The notes under the pieces are model-generated. The model worked only from the letters and a program-made list of their open reading frames with translations, was not told the origin of the DNA and did not search any database. A stretch of DNA of 64,000 nt from positions 186,001 through 250,000 of the forward strand of contig CAYZCW010000002.1 of NCBI GenBank assembly GCA_964477035.1, given 5' to 3'. The DNA comes from SLSG01 sp964477035 (GTDB lineage: Bacteria; Bacteroidota; Bacteroidia; Bacteroidales; UBA7960). The position numbers and the translations under genes were made by a program. Positions 16,418 to 25,274 of this stretch are shown here, piece by piece (within the stretch, counting starts at the first letter, position 1; each line of letters starts with the position of its first letter).

Positions 16418-18350
16418 GAACGGCACCAAGGAGTTCCTTATCCAGCAAGTGTTGCTGAACCCCGGCCGCGCTGCTTCCGCCAAACTCCAGAAGGAGCTTT
16501 CCTATATAGCGCGAGAACGGGTGCACAGGCCGGTGATTTACCTGGGAACGGCCACCTGCGGGATGGTCGCCGGGGCAGGAAATACACTGGAGGCCATCAG
16601 GGCCTATATCGGTGAAAACGGACTGAACGCAGAGCTGGTGGAAGTGGGATGCATCGGTCTTTGCTCTGCTGAACCCATCATGGATATCCAGCTTCCCGGA
16701 AGGTCCCGGCTTTCGTTTTCCCATGTGACCCCGGATAAAGTCCAGGTGCTTCTTGATGAAGTAATCAACAACCACCTTCCGGATGTGCCCGTGCTGGGAC
16801 AGTACCGGAGCCAGATACACCAGGAGTGGGAAGGGGTGCCGAAGATGGAAGACCACCCGTTTTTCAAAAACCAGCAACGTATGCTGCTGGAACATTGCGG
16901 CATGATCAACCCTGTCGACATCACAACCTATATAGCCAGGGGGGGCTACTGTGCATTTGTCGACACCATTACCCACCATACGCCGGCCCAGGTTTGCCAG
17001 CTTGTTGATCAAAGCGGTTTGGCGGGGCGGGGAGGAGGGGGGTATCCTGCGGGAAAAAAATGGGCCATCACCCTGGGAACCGTCAGCGATCAAAGGTATT
17101 TTGTATGCAATGCCGTGGAAAGCGATCCCGGCAGCTATATGAATCGCGCCATCATAGAAAGCAACCCGCACCGGCTGCTGGAGGCCGTATTGATTGCCTC
17201 CTATGCCACCGGGGCGACCAAGGCTTTTGTTTTTATCCGCAAGGAATTCCGACTCGCCATCCGACGGCTCAGGGAAGCCCTGGAGCAAACCAGGGAATAC
17301 GGGCTGACCGGCCACCACATTTTCGACTCAGGGGTGAATATCGATATTGTGATCAAGGAAGGAGCCAGGGCCTTTGTTTGCGGTGAGGAAACGGCGCTGA
17401 ACAACAGCATTGAAGGGAAGCGGGCCATGCCTGCTTCCAAGCCGCCTTTCCCGGCCGTCAGGGGATTATGGAACAAGCCCACCAGTGTCAACAACGTGGA
17501 AACCCTCTTCAATGTGCCCCTGATACTCCAGAATGGCCCTGATTGGTTTGCCTCCACAGGCACGGAAAGAAGCAAGGGGACGAAACTGTTCACCTTGTCC
17601 GGCAAGGTGCGCCGCAGCGGCACTGTGGAGGTTCCCATGGGCATTTCCTTCAGGGACATCATCGACCGGATCGGCGGGGGCATGAATTCAGACAAGGCAT
17701 TCAAGGCCATCATCCTGGGCATCAACAGCGGCAGCTATATCGTGGAGGAAACCCTGGATACGCAGGTGGATTTCGAGGCGCTGAAGAACATCGGCTCAGC
17801 CCTGGGGAGTGGGGCCTTCGTGGTCGTGGATGAGGACACCTGCATGGTTGATCTGGCGAGGCACTTTACCGCTTTTTTCAAAAAGGAAAGCTGTGGGAAA
17901 TGCATCCCCTGCAGGGAAGGCACGGCCAGGATGCTGGAGATCATGGAGTCCGTCACCCGCAGACCAGGCGGCGGGGAATCCCTTCAGCCCCTGGAAAGGT
18001 TCAAGGGGGTAATGCAACTCAGGGGCCTCGCTTCCGTCATCAAGGACACCTCCCTGTGTTCCCTTGGCAGGTCCTCACCCAATGCCATTCTGAATACCCT
18101 GAAACATTTCAAGCCAGAGTTCGACATGCATATTTTCGAGCGAAAATGCCCGGCCAATGTATGCAGGGATTTAAGGGTCTTTTCCATTGATGTTGACCTG
18201 TGTACCGGGTGCACCGCCTGTTACAAAAAATGTCCGGTCGACGCCATCATCGGTTCGCCCAGGAACCCGCATTTCATCGTTCAGGACAAATGCATCGGTT
18301 GCGGGACCTGTTATGACGTATGTAAATTCAATGCCGTACTCATTCAATGA
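16401..18350 (+). CDS. hydB: [FeFe]-hydrogenase NuoF-like flavoprotein subunit (HydB type)
   Basis: NAD(H)- and FMN-binding subunit, 649 residues. Domains: N-terminal thioredoxin-like [2Fe-2S] domain (about 35-130, with VGCIGLC), FMN/NAD core (GRGGGGYPAGKKW about 210, CNAVESDPGSY, FVCGEETALNNSIEG), SLBB, the N3 [4Fe-4S] site (SCGKCIPCREGT with a later C in SLCSLGRSSPN), and a C-terminal pair of [4Fe-4S] motifs (CTGCTACYKKC, CIGCGTCYDVC). This layout matches HydB of bifurcating hydrogenases. Oddities: the usual NADE flavin-site motif reads NAVE, and the RGxPRxKPPFP loop reads RAMPASKPPFP. NAD as the partner is inferred from the family. Confidence 0.93.
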   Translation: MKSDLENGTKEFLIQQVLLNPGRAASAKLQKELSYIARERVHRPVIYLGTATCGMVAGAGNTLEAIRAYIGENGLNAELVEVGCIGLCSAEPIMDIQLPGRSRLSFSHVTPDKVQVLLDEVINNHLPDVPVLGQYRSQIHQEWEGVPKMEDHPFFKNQQRMLLEHCGMINPVDITTYIARGGYCAFVDTITHHTPAQVCQLVDQSGLAGRGGGGYPAGKKWAITLGTVSDQRYFVCNAVESDPGSYMNRAIIESNPHRLLEAVLIASYATGATKAFVFIRKEFRLAIRRLREALEQTREYGLTGHHIFDSGVNIDIVIKEGARAFVCGEETALNNSIEGKRAMPASKPPFPAVRGLWNKPTSVNNVETLFNVPLILQNGPDWFASTGTERSKGTKLFTLSGKVRRSGTVEVPMGISFRDIIDRIGGGMNSDKAFKAIILGINSGSYIVEETLDTQVDFEALKNIGSALGSGAFVVVDEDTCMVDLARHFTAFFKKESCGKCIPCREGTARMLEIMESVTRRPGGGESLQPLERFKGVMQLRGLASVIKDTSLCSLGRSSPNAILNTLKHFKPEFDMHIFERKCPANVCRDLRVFSIDVDLCTGCTACYKKCPVDAIIGSPRNPHFIVQDKCIGCGTCYDVCKFNAVLIQ

Positions 18351-18370
18351 GGGGCAAACCCGGAACAACC

Positions 18371-20011
18371 ATGGATTTTAACATTCAGGCAGACAACCGC
18401 CAGATCAGCGTTCAGGAAGGAGAAACCCTGCTGACCGCATTGCGCCGAAACGGGTTCAAGGTCCCCACCCTTTGCCATATGAACCGATTCAGTCCCACGG
18501 GGGCCTGCCGGTTGTGCGTGGTGGAGGTGGAGGGCAAAAGGGACCTGATCACCTCCTGCTCCTTTCCCGTGGAAAAAGGCATGCGGGTCCTGACCAACTC
18601 CCCCCGGGTAGTGCGTGCCAGAAAATCCCTGGTGGAGCTTTTGCTGTCAAACCACCCCGATGACTGCCTCTATTGCCAGAGAAACGGTGATTGTGAGTTG
18701 CAGTGGCTCGCAGGGGAAATGAACGTGAAGGAACGCAAGTATTTCGGGGAAAAGAACCGGCAGTTCCCGGACCATTCCAGTTCCAGCGTGTTCAGGGATC
18801 CCGCAAAATGCGTTCTTTGTGGCCGGTGTGTGCGCATGTGCGAGGAAGTCCAGCTTGTCACGGCCATAGATTTCATTGGCCGGGGGAATGTGACAAGCGT
18901 CAACAGTGCATTCCTTCAGGGACTGAATGTTTCCAGCTGCATCCATTGCGGACAATGCATCATGGTGTGTCCCACGGCCGCCCTGCTTGACATCTCCCAT
19001 TTGGAAAAAGTGGAAGCCGCCCTGAACCATCCAGGCAAAAAAGTCGCCTGTTTTGTATCCCCTTCGGTGGTGGCTTCTGTGGCCGAGCAAACGGGCAGCA
19101 AAGTTCATAAAGACCTCGGGGCTGAGGTGGCCGCCACCCTTGAAAAATGCGGCGCGGAACGGGTGACCGACCTGGGCGTGGCCTGCGATGCCAATGTGGC
19201 GCAGGAAGCCCTCGTCCTCAGGGAGAGAATGTCTTCCAAGGAATCCGCCGGACCGGTATTGTCTTCCTGTTGTCCGGCCTGGGTGAGCTACCTGGAGACG
19301 TTCCGGCCCGAATGGCTGCCACTGCTTTCAGGGGTGTCTTCGCCCCAGCAGCTCATGGGTGCCGGCGTAAAAAGCGGATCTGAAAAAACAGCCGGTAAGG
19401 AGGAGGTATTTACCGTGGCCGTCATGCCCTGTGTGGCAAAAAAACAGGAAGCATCCCGGGAAGAATATACCCATAAGGGGGTGGCCGGGGTGGATGCGGT
19501 TCTTACCGTGAGGGAATATTTCAGGCTGGTCCGGTCCCACGGGCTGGTACCCGGTGAGCCGGGCCAGGCGGTAAAGCCGTTCCTGCAGGGATCGGCCGCC
19601 GCCTGGAAAATGGCCTATTCCGGAGGAAAGGCCGAAGCCGTGGCTGCCGAATTGTACAGGCTGACAGGCCCGCACAAACAGGGATTCCGGTTCAATACAC
19701 CAAAAAACCAGGCGGCGCGCAAGGAATCCAGGGTGGTCATGGGCAGGCAAACGCCAGGCTTTGCCTGGGTCAGTGGCATCGCAGAAGCGGACCGCTATAT
19801 CGGGATGTTGCTCAACGAAAAACGGAAGGACATCCATTATGTCGAAGTCATGGCCTGCCCGGGCGGATGCGCAGGAGGCGGGGGCCAGCCCGTGAGCCGC
19901 CATCCGGACAAAATTAAAAACCGGAAGAAGATATGCATGGAAATGGAACGTCTTTGTGAAGTGAAGGTGGCCGGCGAAAATCCCCTGGCCAAGCATTTCC
20001 AGGGGAGCTGA
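18371..20011 (+). CDS. hydA: [FeFe]-hydrogenase catalytic subunit HydA
   Basis: Catalytic subunit, 546 residues from the ATG at 18371 (an ATG at 18347 overlapping the hydB stop is possible). Cluster motifs in order: N-terminal [2Fe-2S] (C-x10-C-x2-C), the His-ligated [4Fe-4S] HPDDCLYCQRNGDC, two ferredoxin clusters (CVLCGRCVRMC, CIHCGQCIMVC), then the H-domain. All H-cluster ligands are present: C301 in SSCCPAW, C354 in MPCVAKK, C496 and C500 in MACPGGCAGGGGQP; the proton-relay Cys (C300) is also kept. With HydB and HydC it fits trimeric bifurcating group A3 enzymes oxidising NADH plus ferredoxin to make H2. It lacks the extra C-terminal [2Fe-2S] domain of the Thermotoga subunit. Confidence 0.95.
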   Translation: MDFNIQADNRQISVQEGETLLTALRRNGFKVPTLCHMNRFSPTGACRLCVVEVEGKRDLITSCSFPVEKGMRVLTNSPRVVRARKSLVELLLSNHPDDCLYCQRNGDCELQWLAGEMNVKERKYFGEKNRQFPDHSSSSVFRDPAKCVLCGRCVRMCEEVQLVTAIDFIGRGNVTSVNSAFLQGLNVSSCIHCGQCIMVCPTAALLDISHLEKVEAALNHPGKKVACFVSPSVVASVAEQTGSKVHKDLGAEVAATLEKCGAERVTDLGVACDANVAQEALVLRERMSSKESAGPVLSSCCPAWVSYLETFRPEWLPLLSGVSSPQQLMGAGVKSGSEKTAGKEEVFTVAVMPCVAKKQEASREEYTHKGVAGVDAVLTVREYFRLVRSHGLVPGEPGQAVKPFLQGSAAAWKMAYSGGKAEAVAAELYRLTGPHKQGFRFNTPKNQAARKESRVVMGRQTPGFAWVSGIAEADRYIGMLLNEKRKDIHYVEVMACPGGCAGGGGQPVSRHPDKIKNRKKICMEMERLCEVKVAGENPLAKHFQGS

Positions 20012-20032
20012 AACATTGGCTCCTCTGATCCG

Positions 20033-22102
20033 ATGACCGAACAGATGGCTGAGAAGAAAGACATACAACCCAGAATATATACGGTCAAAGACCGGTGTAA
20101 GGTTTGTTACACCTGCGTCCGGGAATGTCCCGCCAAGGCGATCCGCATCGTGAACGGGCAGGCCGAGATCATACCGGAACGGTGCATTGCCTGCGGCAAC
20201 TGCATCAAAGTGTGCAGCCGGGGGGCCAAAATGTTCACCTTCTCCATCGACCGGGTCCGCAAGCTGCTCCATGGCCCCGACAGGGTGGCTGCCATTGTGG
20301 CCCCCAGCATCGCGGGAGAGTTTACCGACATATCCGACTACCATAACTTTGTGGGCATGATCAAAGCCCTTGGTTTTGACTATGTCAACGAGGTGGCTTT
20401 CGGTGCCGAACTCGTGGCCCAGAAGTACAAGGAATTGCTGCAGCAAAGTTCAGACAAGGCCCATATTTCCACATCCTGTCCCGCCATCGTCAGTTTTGTG
20501 GAAAAGCACCACCCCCAGATCATCGGATCCCTTGCCCCCATCGTTTCGCCCATGATCGCCACCGCCAAGGTCATGAAAGCCATGCACGGGGATTCCATAA
20601 AAATCGTGTTTATCGGACCCTGCATTGCCAAAAAGGTCGAGGCAGACAAGCCCCAGTTCAGCGACCTGATTGATGAGGTGATCTCATTCGTTGAACTGAG
20701 AAGGATGTTTTATGAGAAGGGCGTCACGGAACAGAATGTCAGGCCAGCGGCCTTCGATCCCCCGGTGGCTGGCAAGGGATCGGTCTTCCCCATCAGTGGC
20801 GGGATGCTTCAGACTGTGGACCTTGAGGAGGATTTCATCAAAGGGGAGGTCATTGTGGCCGAAGGACGGCATGACATCATCGAGGTGTTGAGGGAATTCG
20901 AAGAAGGCTACCTGGAAGCCAAATTGTTCGATCTTCTCTGCTGCAATGGCTGCATCAACGGGCCGGGCATGAGTCACAAATACCAGTTTTTCCACAAGCG
21001 CAAGAATATTTCCAATTTTGCAAAACGCAAGTCGGATGAGCTGGATGTGGCACAGTGGAAGAAGGACCTGAGCACGTATCTGAAGCTGGACCTGGGCCGT
21101 ACCTTCAGGGAGGACGACCAGCGGTTTCCCAACCCACCCCGGAAGGAAGAGATCCGGGAGGTTCTCCGGGAGCTCGGCAAAACCGTTCCGGAGGACGAAC
21201 TCAATTGTGGGGCATGCGGTTATGACACCTGTCATGAACACGCCGCCGCCATCCTGAAGGGAATCGCCGAAACAGAAATGTGCCTTCCCTATACGATTGA
21301 CAAGCTGCATAAATACATCATGGAACTGGATGTGTCCAATAAAAAGCTCGCATCCACCCAGGCAGCCCTTAAACAAAGTGAGAAACTGGCCTCCATGGGC
21401 CAACTTGCAGCGGGCATCGCCCACGAAGTGAACAATCCCCTGGGGGTCGTGATCATGTACAGCCACATCCTGCTGGACGAGATTGACCCGGCCTCGCCCA
21501 TATACCGGGACCTGAAACTCATTGTGGAACAGGCGGACCGGTGCAAGAAAATTGTCGGGGGACTTTTAAACTTTGCCCGGAAAAGCAAGTTAACCATCCA
21601 TGAGGTGCCGGTGAACAAACTGATCAAGGACAGCCTGAAGACCTTTGTGCTGCCGCGCAACGTGGACCTCAGTGTCCGGGTAAAGACACAAAACCCGATC
21701 GTGGAATGCGATCACGACCAGATGGTACAGGTCTTCTCAAACCTGTTCAAGAATGCGGTGGATGCCATGCCCATGGGGGGGGAGCTGACCATCACCGTGG
21801 CCGACCAGAACCAGGGGGCAGAGGTGGTGTTTGAGGTAAGGGATACCGGGACAGGCATATCCAGGGAAAACCAGGAAAAAATGTTCGAGCCCTTCTTCAC
21901 CACCAAGCAGGACGGGCAGGGGACAGGCCTGGGCCTGCCCATTATTTACGGTATTGTCAAGATGCACCGCGGCAACATCAAAGTGGAGTCCAACTGCGAC
22001 CCGGAGGCCGGCACGACTGGCACCAGCTTCTGGGTATCCTTTCCCCGAAAGCTCGGGCAGGAGTTCCACACTCCACCGGAAAAAAATGAAAAACCCATTT
22101 GA
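20033..22102 (+). CDS. [FeFe]-hydrogenase-like sensor histidine kinase
   Basis: A 689-residue fusion: two [4Fe-4S] ferredoxin motifs (about 22-61), H-domain (about 85-320), a four-cysteine Fe-S domain (CGACGYDTC about 392-400, C417), then a histidine kinase with phospho-acceptor H464 in GIAHEVNNPLG and ATPase boxes NLFKNAVDAM, DTGTGI and GTGLGLP. There is no PAS domain between sensor and kinase. All four H-cluster ligands persist (C149, C197, C303, C307), but the proton-relay Cys is Ser148 and L2 reads GPC rather than MPC. This predicts an H-cluster tuned for sensing, as in putative sensory group C1 hydrogenases. Located 21 bp after hydA; the output probably goes to the two REC proteins encoded next. 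Confidence 0.88.
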   Translation: MTEQMAEKKDIQPRIYTVKDRCKVCYTCVRECPAKAIRIVNGQAEIIPERCIACGNCIKVCSRGAKMFTFSIDRVRKLLHGPDRVAAIVAPSIAGEFTDISDYHNFVGMIKALGFDYVNEVAFGAELVAQKYKELLQQSSDKAHISTSCPAIVSFVEKHHPQIIGSLAPIVSPMIATAKVMKAMHGDSIKIVFIGPCIAKKVEADKPQFSDLIDEVISFVELRRMFYEKGVTEQNVRPAAFDPPVAGKGSVFPISGGMLQTVDLEEDFIKGEVIVAEGRHDIIEVLREFEEGYLEAKLFDLLCCNGCINGPGMSHKYQFFHKRKNISNFAKRKSDELDVAQWKKDLSTYLKLDLGRTFREDDQRFPNPPRKEEIREVLRELGKTVPEDELNCGACGYDTCHEHAAAILKGIAETEMCLPYTIDKLHKYIMELDVSNKKLASTQAALKQSEKLASMGQLAAGIAHEVNNPLGVVIMYSHILLDEIDPASPIYRDLKLIVEQADRCKKIVGGLLNFARKSKLTIHEVPVNKLIKDSLKTFVLPRNVDLSVRVKTQNPIVECDHDQMVQVFSNLFKNAVDAMPMGGELTITVADQNQGAEVVFEVRDTGTGISRENQEKMFEPFFTTKQDGQGTGLGLPIIYGIVKMHRGNIKVESNCDPEAGTTGTSFWVSFPRKLGQEFHTPPEKNEKPI

Positions 22103-22502
22103 TATGCTGAAAAAAGAAAAGAAGACCATCCTGATTGTGGACGACGACACGGATTACCTGTTTCAGCTCAAAGCCGCCATTGAGGAGATGGGGTTCATGG
22201 CCATCACGGCGGATACCCAGAAGGAAGCAGAAGGCATCATCGAAAAAACCAAGCCGGATCTGGCCATCCTCGACCTGATGATGGAAAACCAGGACACGGG
22301 GTTCATCCTTTGCCATAAACTCAAAGCCAGGCATCCGGATGTTCCCATCATTATTGCCTCGGCCGTGACGGCCGAAACCGGCATGCTGTTCGATGTCACC
22401 TCAGAGGAGGAACAGGACTGGATCAAGGCAGACCTCTTTCTGGACAAAGGCATCAGGAGGGACCAGCTGCACAGGGAAATCAACAAACTTCTTAAGATCT
22501 GA
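22086..22502 (+). CDS. stand-alone response regulator (receiver domain only)
   Basis: A 138-residue receiver protein with no output domain. Acidic pocket ILIVDDDTD (about 15-23), phospho-acceptor Asp in LAILDLMMEN (about 59), and conserved Lys in LFLDKG. The frame is open further upstream inside the sensor-kinase gene; I chose ATG 22086 because the receiver fold begins right after it, though ATG 22104 is possible. It overlaps the sensor kinase by 17 bases, which strongly suggests it is that kinase's partner. Lacking a DNA-binding domain, it probably acts in a relay or by protein contact. Confidence 0.88.
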   Translation: MKNPFDMLKKEKKTILIVDDDTDYLFQLKAAIEEMGFMAITADTQKEAEGIIEKTKPDLAILDLMMENQDTGFILCHKLKARHPDVPIIIASAVTAETGMLFDVTSEEEQDWIKADLFLDKGIRRDQLHREINKLLKI

Positions 22503-22504
22503 TC

Positions 22505-23626
22505 ATGGGAAAACTCCACTTACTGGTGGTCGACGATGAACCAGGCATCCGCAGCGGGGTTTTGCGTATCCTGGAAAACTTTTCCGTCAGCTATCCATTC
22601 ATGGACGAGGACTTCGAATTTGAAGTTTCCATGGCGGAAAGCGGGGAACAGGCCCTGGAACAGCTGGACGCGAAACGTTTCGATATCGTCCTGCTTGATA
22701 ACAAGTTGCCCGGCATTCAGGGGATCGAGGTGCTGGAGTACATCAACAAAAAAGAGATGGACTCGGTGGTGGTGATGATCACCTCCTATGCATCCCTGGA
22801 ACTGGCCGTCAAGGCCACCAAAAAGGGTGCGTATGATTTCGTTCCCAAACCATTCACTCCCAAGGAGCTCAGGGCCTCCATCGAAACCATCACCAAACAA
22901 TTGTTTCTCCGCCGCATGACCAGCCGGCTGAGGGACGAAGGGAAGCAGGTCCGGTTTCAGTTCCTTTCGGTGCTTTCCCACGAGCTCAAATCCCCGCTGA
23001 ATGCCGTGGAGGGTTACCTGCGTATGATGCAGGAAAAAAAGGCCGGGGAACATATCCAGGACTATATGGAGATGATCGACCGGGCCCTGTTTCGGATCCA
23101 GGGCATGAGGAACCTGATTCTGGACATGCTGGACTTTACCCGCATAGAGGGAGGGAAAAAGTCAAGGAACCTGGAACCCGTGCTGCTTTGTGAGATGGCG
23201 CAACAGGCAATCGACTCATTTCAGCCACTGTCCATTCAGAGGGACATTGACATCTACCTCAACTGCAGCAGAAAGATCAGCCTGCTGGCCGACAGGCAAG
23301 AAATTGAAATAATTTTCAACAATCTGATATCCAACGCAATAAAGTATAATAAAATCGGAGGAAGGGTGGATATCAACCTGAGCCGGGACAAGGGGACCGT
23401 CACCATCGAGGTGGTGGACACGGGGATCGGGCTGAAGCCGGAAGACATTGAAAGGCTGTTCGGAGACTTTGTGCGGATCCGCAGCGAGCAAACCAAGAAC
23501 ATCAGCGGGAGCGGTTTGGGATTGTCCATTGTGAAAAAGGTCCTGGATCTTTACCCTGCGGATATTTCGGTGGAAAGCACCCCGGGTCAGGGAAGTACCT
23601 TCACCGTGGTATTTCGCGACCAGTGA
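22505..23626 (+). CDS. response regulator-histidine kinase hybrid (REC-HisKA-HATPase)
   Basis: A 373-residue soluble protein with an N-terminal receiver domain (acidic pair in LLVVDDEPG, Asp in VLLDNKLPG about residue 62, Lys in FVPKPF about 117), then a dimerisation helix pair with H in VLSHELKSPLN (about 159) and an ATPase domain (NLISNAIKYN, DTGIGL, GSGLGLSI). No membrane segment or DNA-binding domain. It starts 2 bp after the receiver gene and would form, with the hydrogenase-like kinase, a phosphorelay whose final output is not encoded here. Confidence 0.88.
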   Translation: MGKLHLLVVDDEPGIRSGVLRILENFSVSYPFMDEDFEFEVSMAESGEQALEQLDAKRFDIVLLDNKLPGIQGIEVLEYINKKEMDSVVVMITSYASLELAVKATKKGAYDFVPKPFTPKELRASIETITKQLFLRRMTSRLRDEGKQVRFQFLSVLSHELKSPLNAVEGYLRMMQEKKAGEHIQDYMEMIDRALFRIQGMRNLILDMLDFTRIEGGKKSRNLEPVLLCEMAQQAIDSFQPLSIQRDIDIYLNCSRKISLLADRQEIEIIFNNLISNAIKYNKIGGRVDINLSRDKGTVTIEVVDTGIGLKPEDIERLFGDFVRIRSEQTKNISGSGLGLSIVKKVLDLYPADISVESTPGQGSTFTVVFRDQ

Positions 23627-23682
23627 GCTTCCCGCCGTGAAAAAGCCAACCCATCAGCAAGTCATTTAAGAAGCAGATATCC

Positions 23683-24348
23683 ATGAAGAAAATCAGAAAT
23701 CCCCAGGAACTGCCAGGGAAAACGGTGGAAAGGCTGAGCCAGTACCGCCGCATTCTCTTTAACAGCATGGCGGAGGGCACAAACAACATATACTCCCATG
23801 AACTGGCCGGCATGATGAATCTCACCCCGGTTCAGGTCCGGCGCGACCTGATGCTCATCGGCTACAGCGGCAGCCAGAGCAAAGGGTATGTGATCAAGGA
23901 CCTGGTGGCCCTGATCGGCAGGATCATTGACAGCGAGCAGGGGCAGAAAATTGCCATTGTCGGCATGGGCAACCTGGGCAGGGCCATCACCAGCTATTTC
24001 AGCGGAAAAAGGGAAAAGCTCCACATCGTGGCGGCCTTTGACAACGACCTGCAGAAAACAGACCGCGTCATTGCCGGCGTGCCCTGCCATCACATCACCA
24101 AATTTGGTGAAGTCATCGGGAAGGAAGGGATCAGCATCGCCGTGCTGACGGTGGCCCCGGAGGCCACCCATGAGGTGGCCAGGCTGCTGCTTGAGTCGGG
24201 CATCCGGGGCATCCTGAACTACACCAGCGTCCCCCTGACGGTTCCGGACCAGGTGTACCTGGAAGAATATGACATTGTGACCTCCCTGGAAAAACTTGCT
24301 TTTTTAGTAAAGCAGCGCATTGAACCAGGCAATACGCAGGCATCATGA
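23683..24348 (+). CDS. rex: redox-sensing transcriptional repressor Rex
   Basis: Repressor that senses the NADH/NAD+ ratio, 221 residues. The N-terminal winged helix (about 15-85) has the family pattern LGY-like LIGYSGSQSKGY and VQVRRDL; the Rossmann domain has IAIVGMGNLGRAI (about 88-100). High NADH should release it from DNA. Two Rex-like palindromes lie in the divergent promoter region 8 kb upstream, at the head of this operon, implying autoregulation together with the hydrogenase. It overlaps ribF by 4 bases. Confidence 0.93.
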   Translation: MKKIRNPQELPGKTVERLSQYRRILFNSMAEGTNNIYSHELAGMMNLTPVQVRRDLMLIGYSGSQSKGYVIKDLVALIGRIIDSEQGQKIAIVGMGNLGRAITSYFSGKREKLHIVAAFDNDLQKTDRVIAGVPCHHITKFGEVIGKEGISIAVLTVAPEATHEVARLLLESGIRGILNYTSVPLTVPDQVYLEEYDIVTSLEKLAFLVKQRIEPGNTQAS

Positions 24349-25259
24349 GGGTTTTCTATTCCACTCCGGAGGCGGCAGGCCGCATTCAAAACGCCGTGGT
24401 CACGACAGGTTCATTCGACGGGGTGCATGTGGGCCATAAGATCATCATCGGGCGGCTTAACGAACTGGCAAGGGAAACCGGGGGGGAGTCCGTTCTCATT
24501 ACCTTTCATCCGCATCCGCGCAAGGTGCTCTACCCCGACCAGACCGACCTGAAGCTGATCAACACCCAGGAGGAAAAGATTGAGTTGCTGGGGAAGGCAG
24601 GTCTGGACAACCTCATCATCATTCCCTTCACCCTGGATTTTTCAAGGATCAGCTCGCGGCAATTCGTCACGGACATCCTGGTGGGTCAACTCAAAGCCAG
24701 GGTGGTCGTGATCGGGCACAACCACCACTTCGGTCACAACCGGGAGGGAGACTTCTCCTACCTGCACACACTCGGACAACAGCTTGATTTTCTGGTAGAA
24801 GAGATTCCCCTCAAGGACATTGAAAACGAGACGGTCAGTTCCACCAAGATCCGCAGGGCCCTGTTGGAAGGGAATATCCAGCGGGCCAACGCCTATCTTG
24901 ACCACCAATACATCATCCAGGGGACCCTTGGCAGGGGAGAGGGCCTGCCGGGACTGAACGGCACCCCCACTTCCAGTCTGGCCACCCCCGAACCGGAGAA
25001 ACTCATCCCTCCCTGCGGCATTTATGCCACCAACCTTCGTTTTCAAAATAGCTGGATGAAAGCCATGGGTTTTATCCTGGAGGGAGGGGACGGAAACCGG
25101 CGGGTGGAAATCCAGCTCTTGTATGATACGCTTCCGGCAGAGGCTGCCGAAGCCACCCTGTACTTTTATAAACGGGTCATGGTGTCCGCACCCGGAGCCA
25201 CTTTCCCGGGCAGCCTGGTGGAAGAAGCCAGGGAAATGGTGGAAGACCTGATATATTGA
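24345..25259 (+). CDS. ribF: RibF-type FAD synthetase/riboflavin kinase with altered kinase motif
   Basis: Makes FMN and FAD from riboflavin; 304 residues. The N-terminal nucleotidyltransferase is canonical (GSFDGVHVGH at about 18-27, SSTKIRRALLEGN at about 165-177). The C-terminal flavokinase is unusual: the strict GFPTAN motif is disrupted and reads GLPGLNGTPTSSL, losing the Asn that helps bind Mg-ATP. The protein may be mainly an FAD synthetase, or a second copy specialised for this operon. FMN supply to HydB is a plausible reason for its place between rex (4-bp overlap) and the MBL-fold gene. Confidence 0.85.
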   Translation: MRVFYSTPEAAGRIQNAVVTTGSFDGVHVGHKIIIGRLNELARETGGESVLITFHPHPRKVLYPDQTDLKLINTQEEKIELLGKAGLDNLIIIPFTLDFSRISSRQFVTDILVGQLKARVVVIGHNHHFGHNREGDFSYLHTLGQQLDFLVEEIPLKDIENETVSSTKIRRALLEGNIQRANAYLDHQYIIQGTLGRGEGLPGLNGTPTSSLATPEPEKLIPPCGIYATNLRFQNSWMKAMGFILEGGDGNRRVEIQLLYDTLPAEAAEATLYFYKRVMVSAPGATFPGSLVEEAREMVEDLIY

Positions 25260-25274
25260 TCAAGGCCCGCAAGC

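Noticed and set aside
18347..18370. ATG 18347 as the hydA start
   Set aside because: Possible through the ATGA overlap, but the extra residues (MRGKPGTT) are not like family N-termini; kept as an alternative only.
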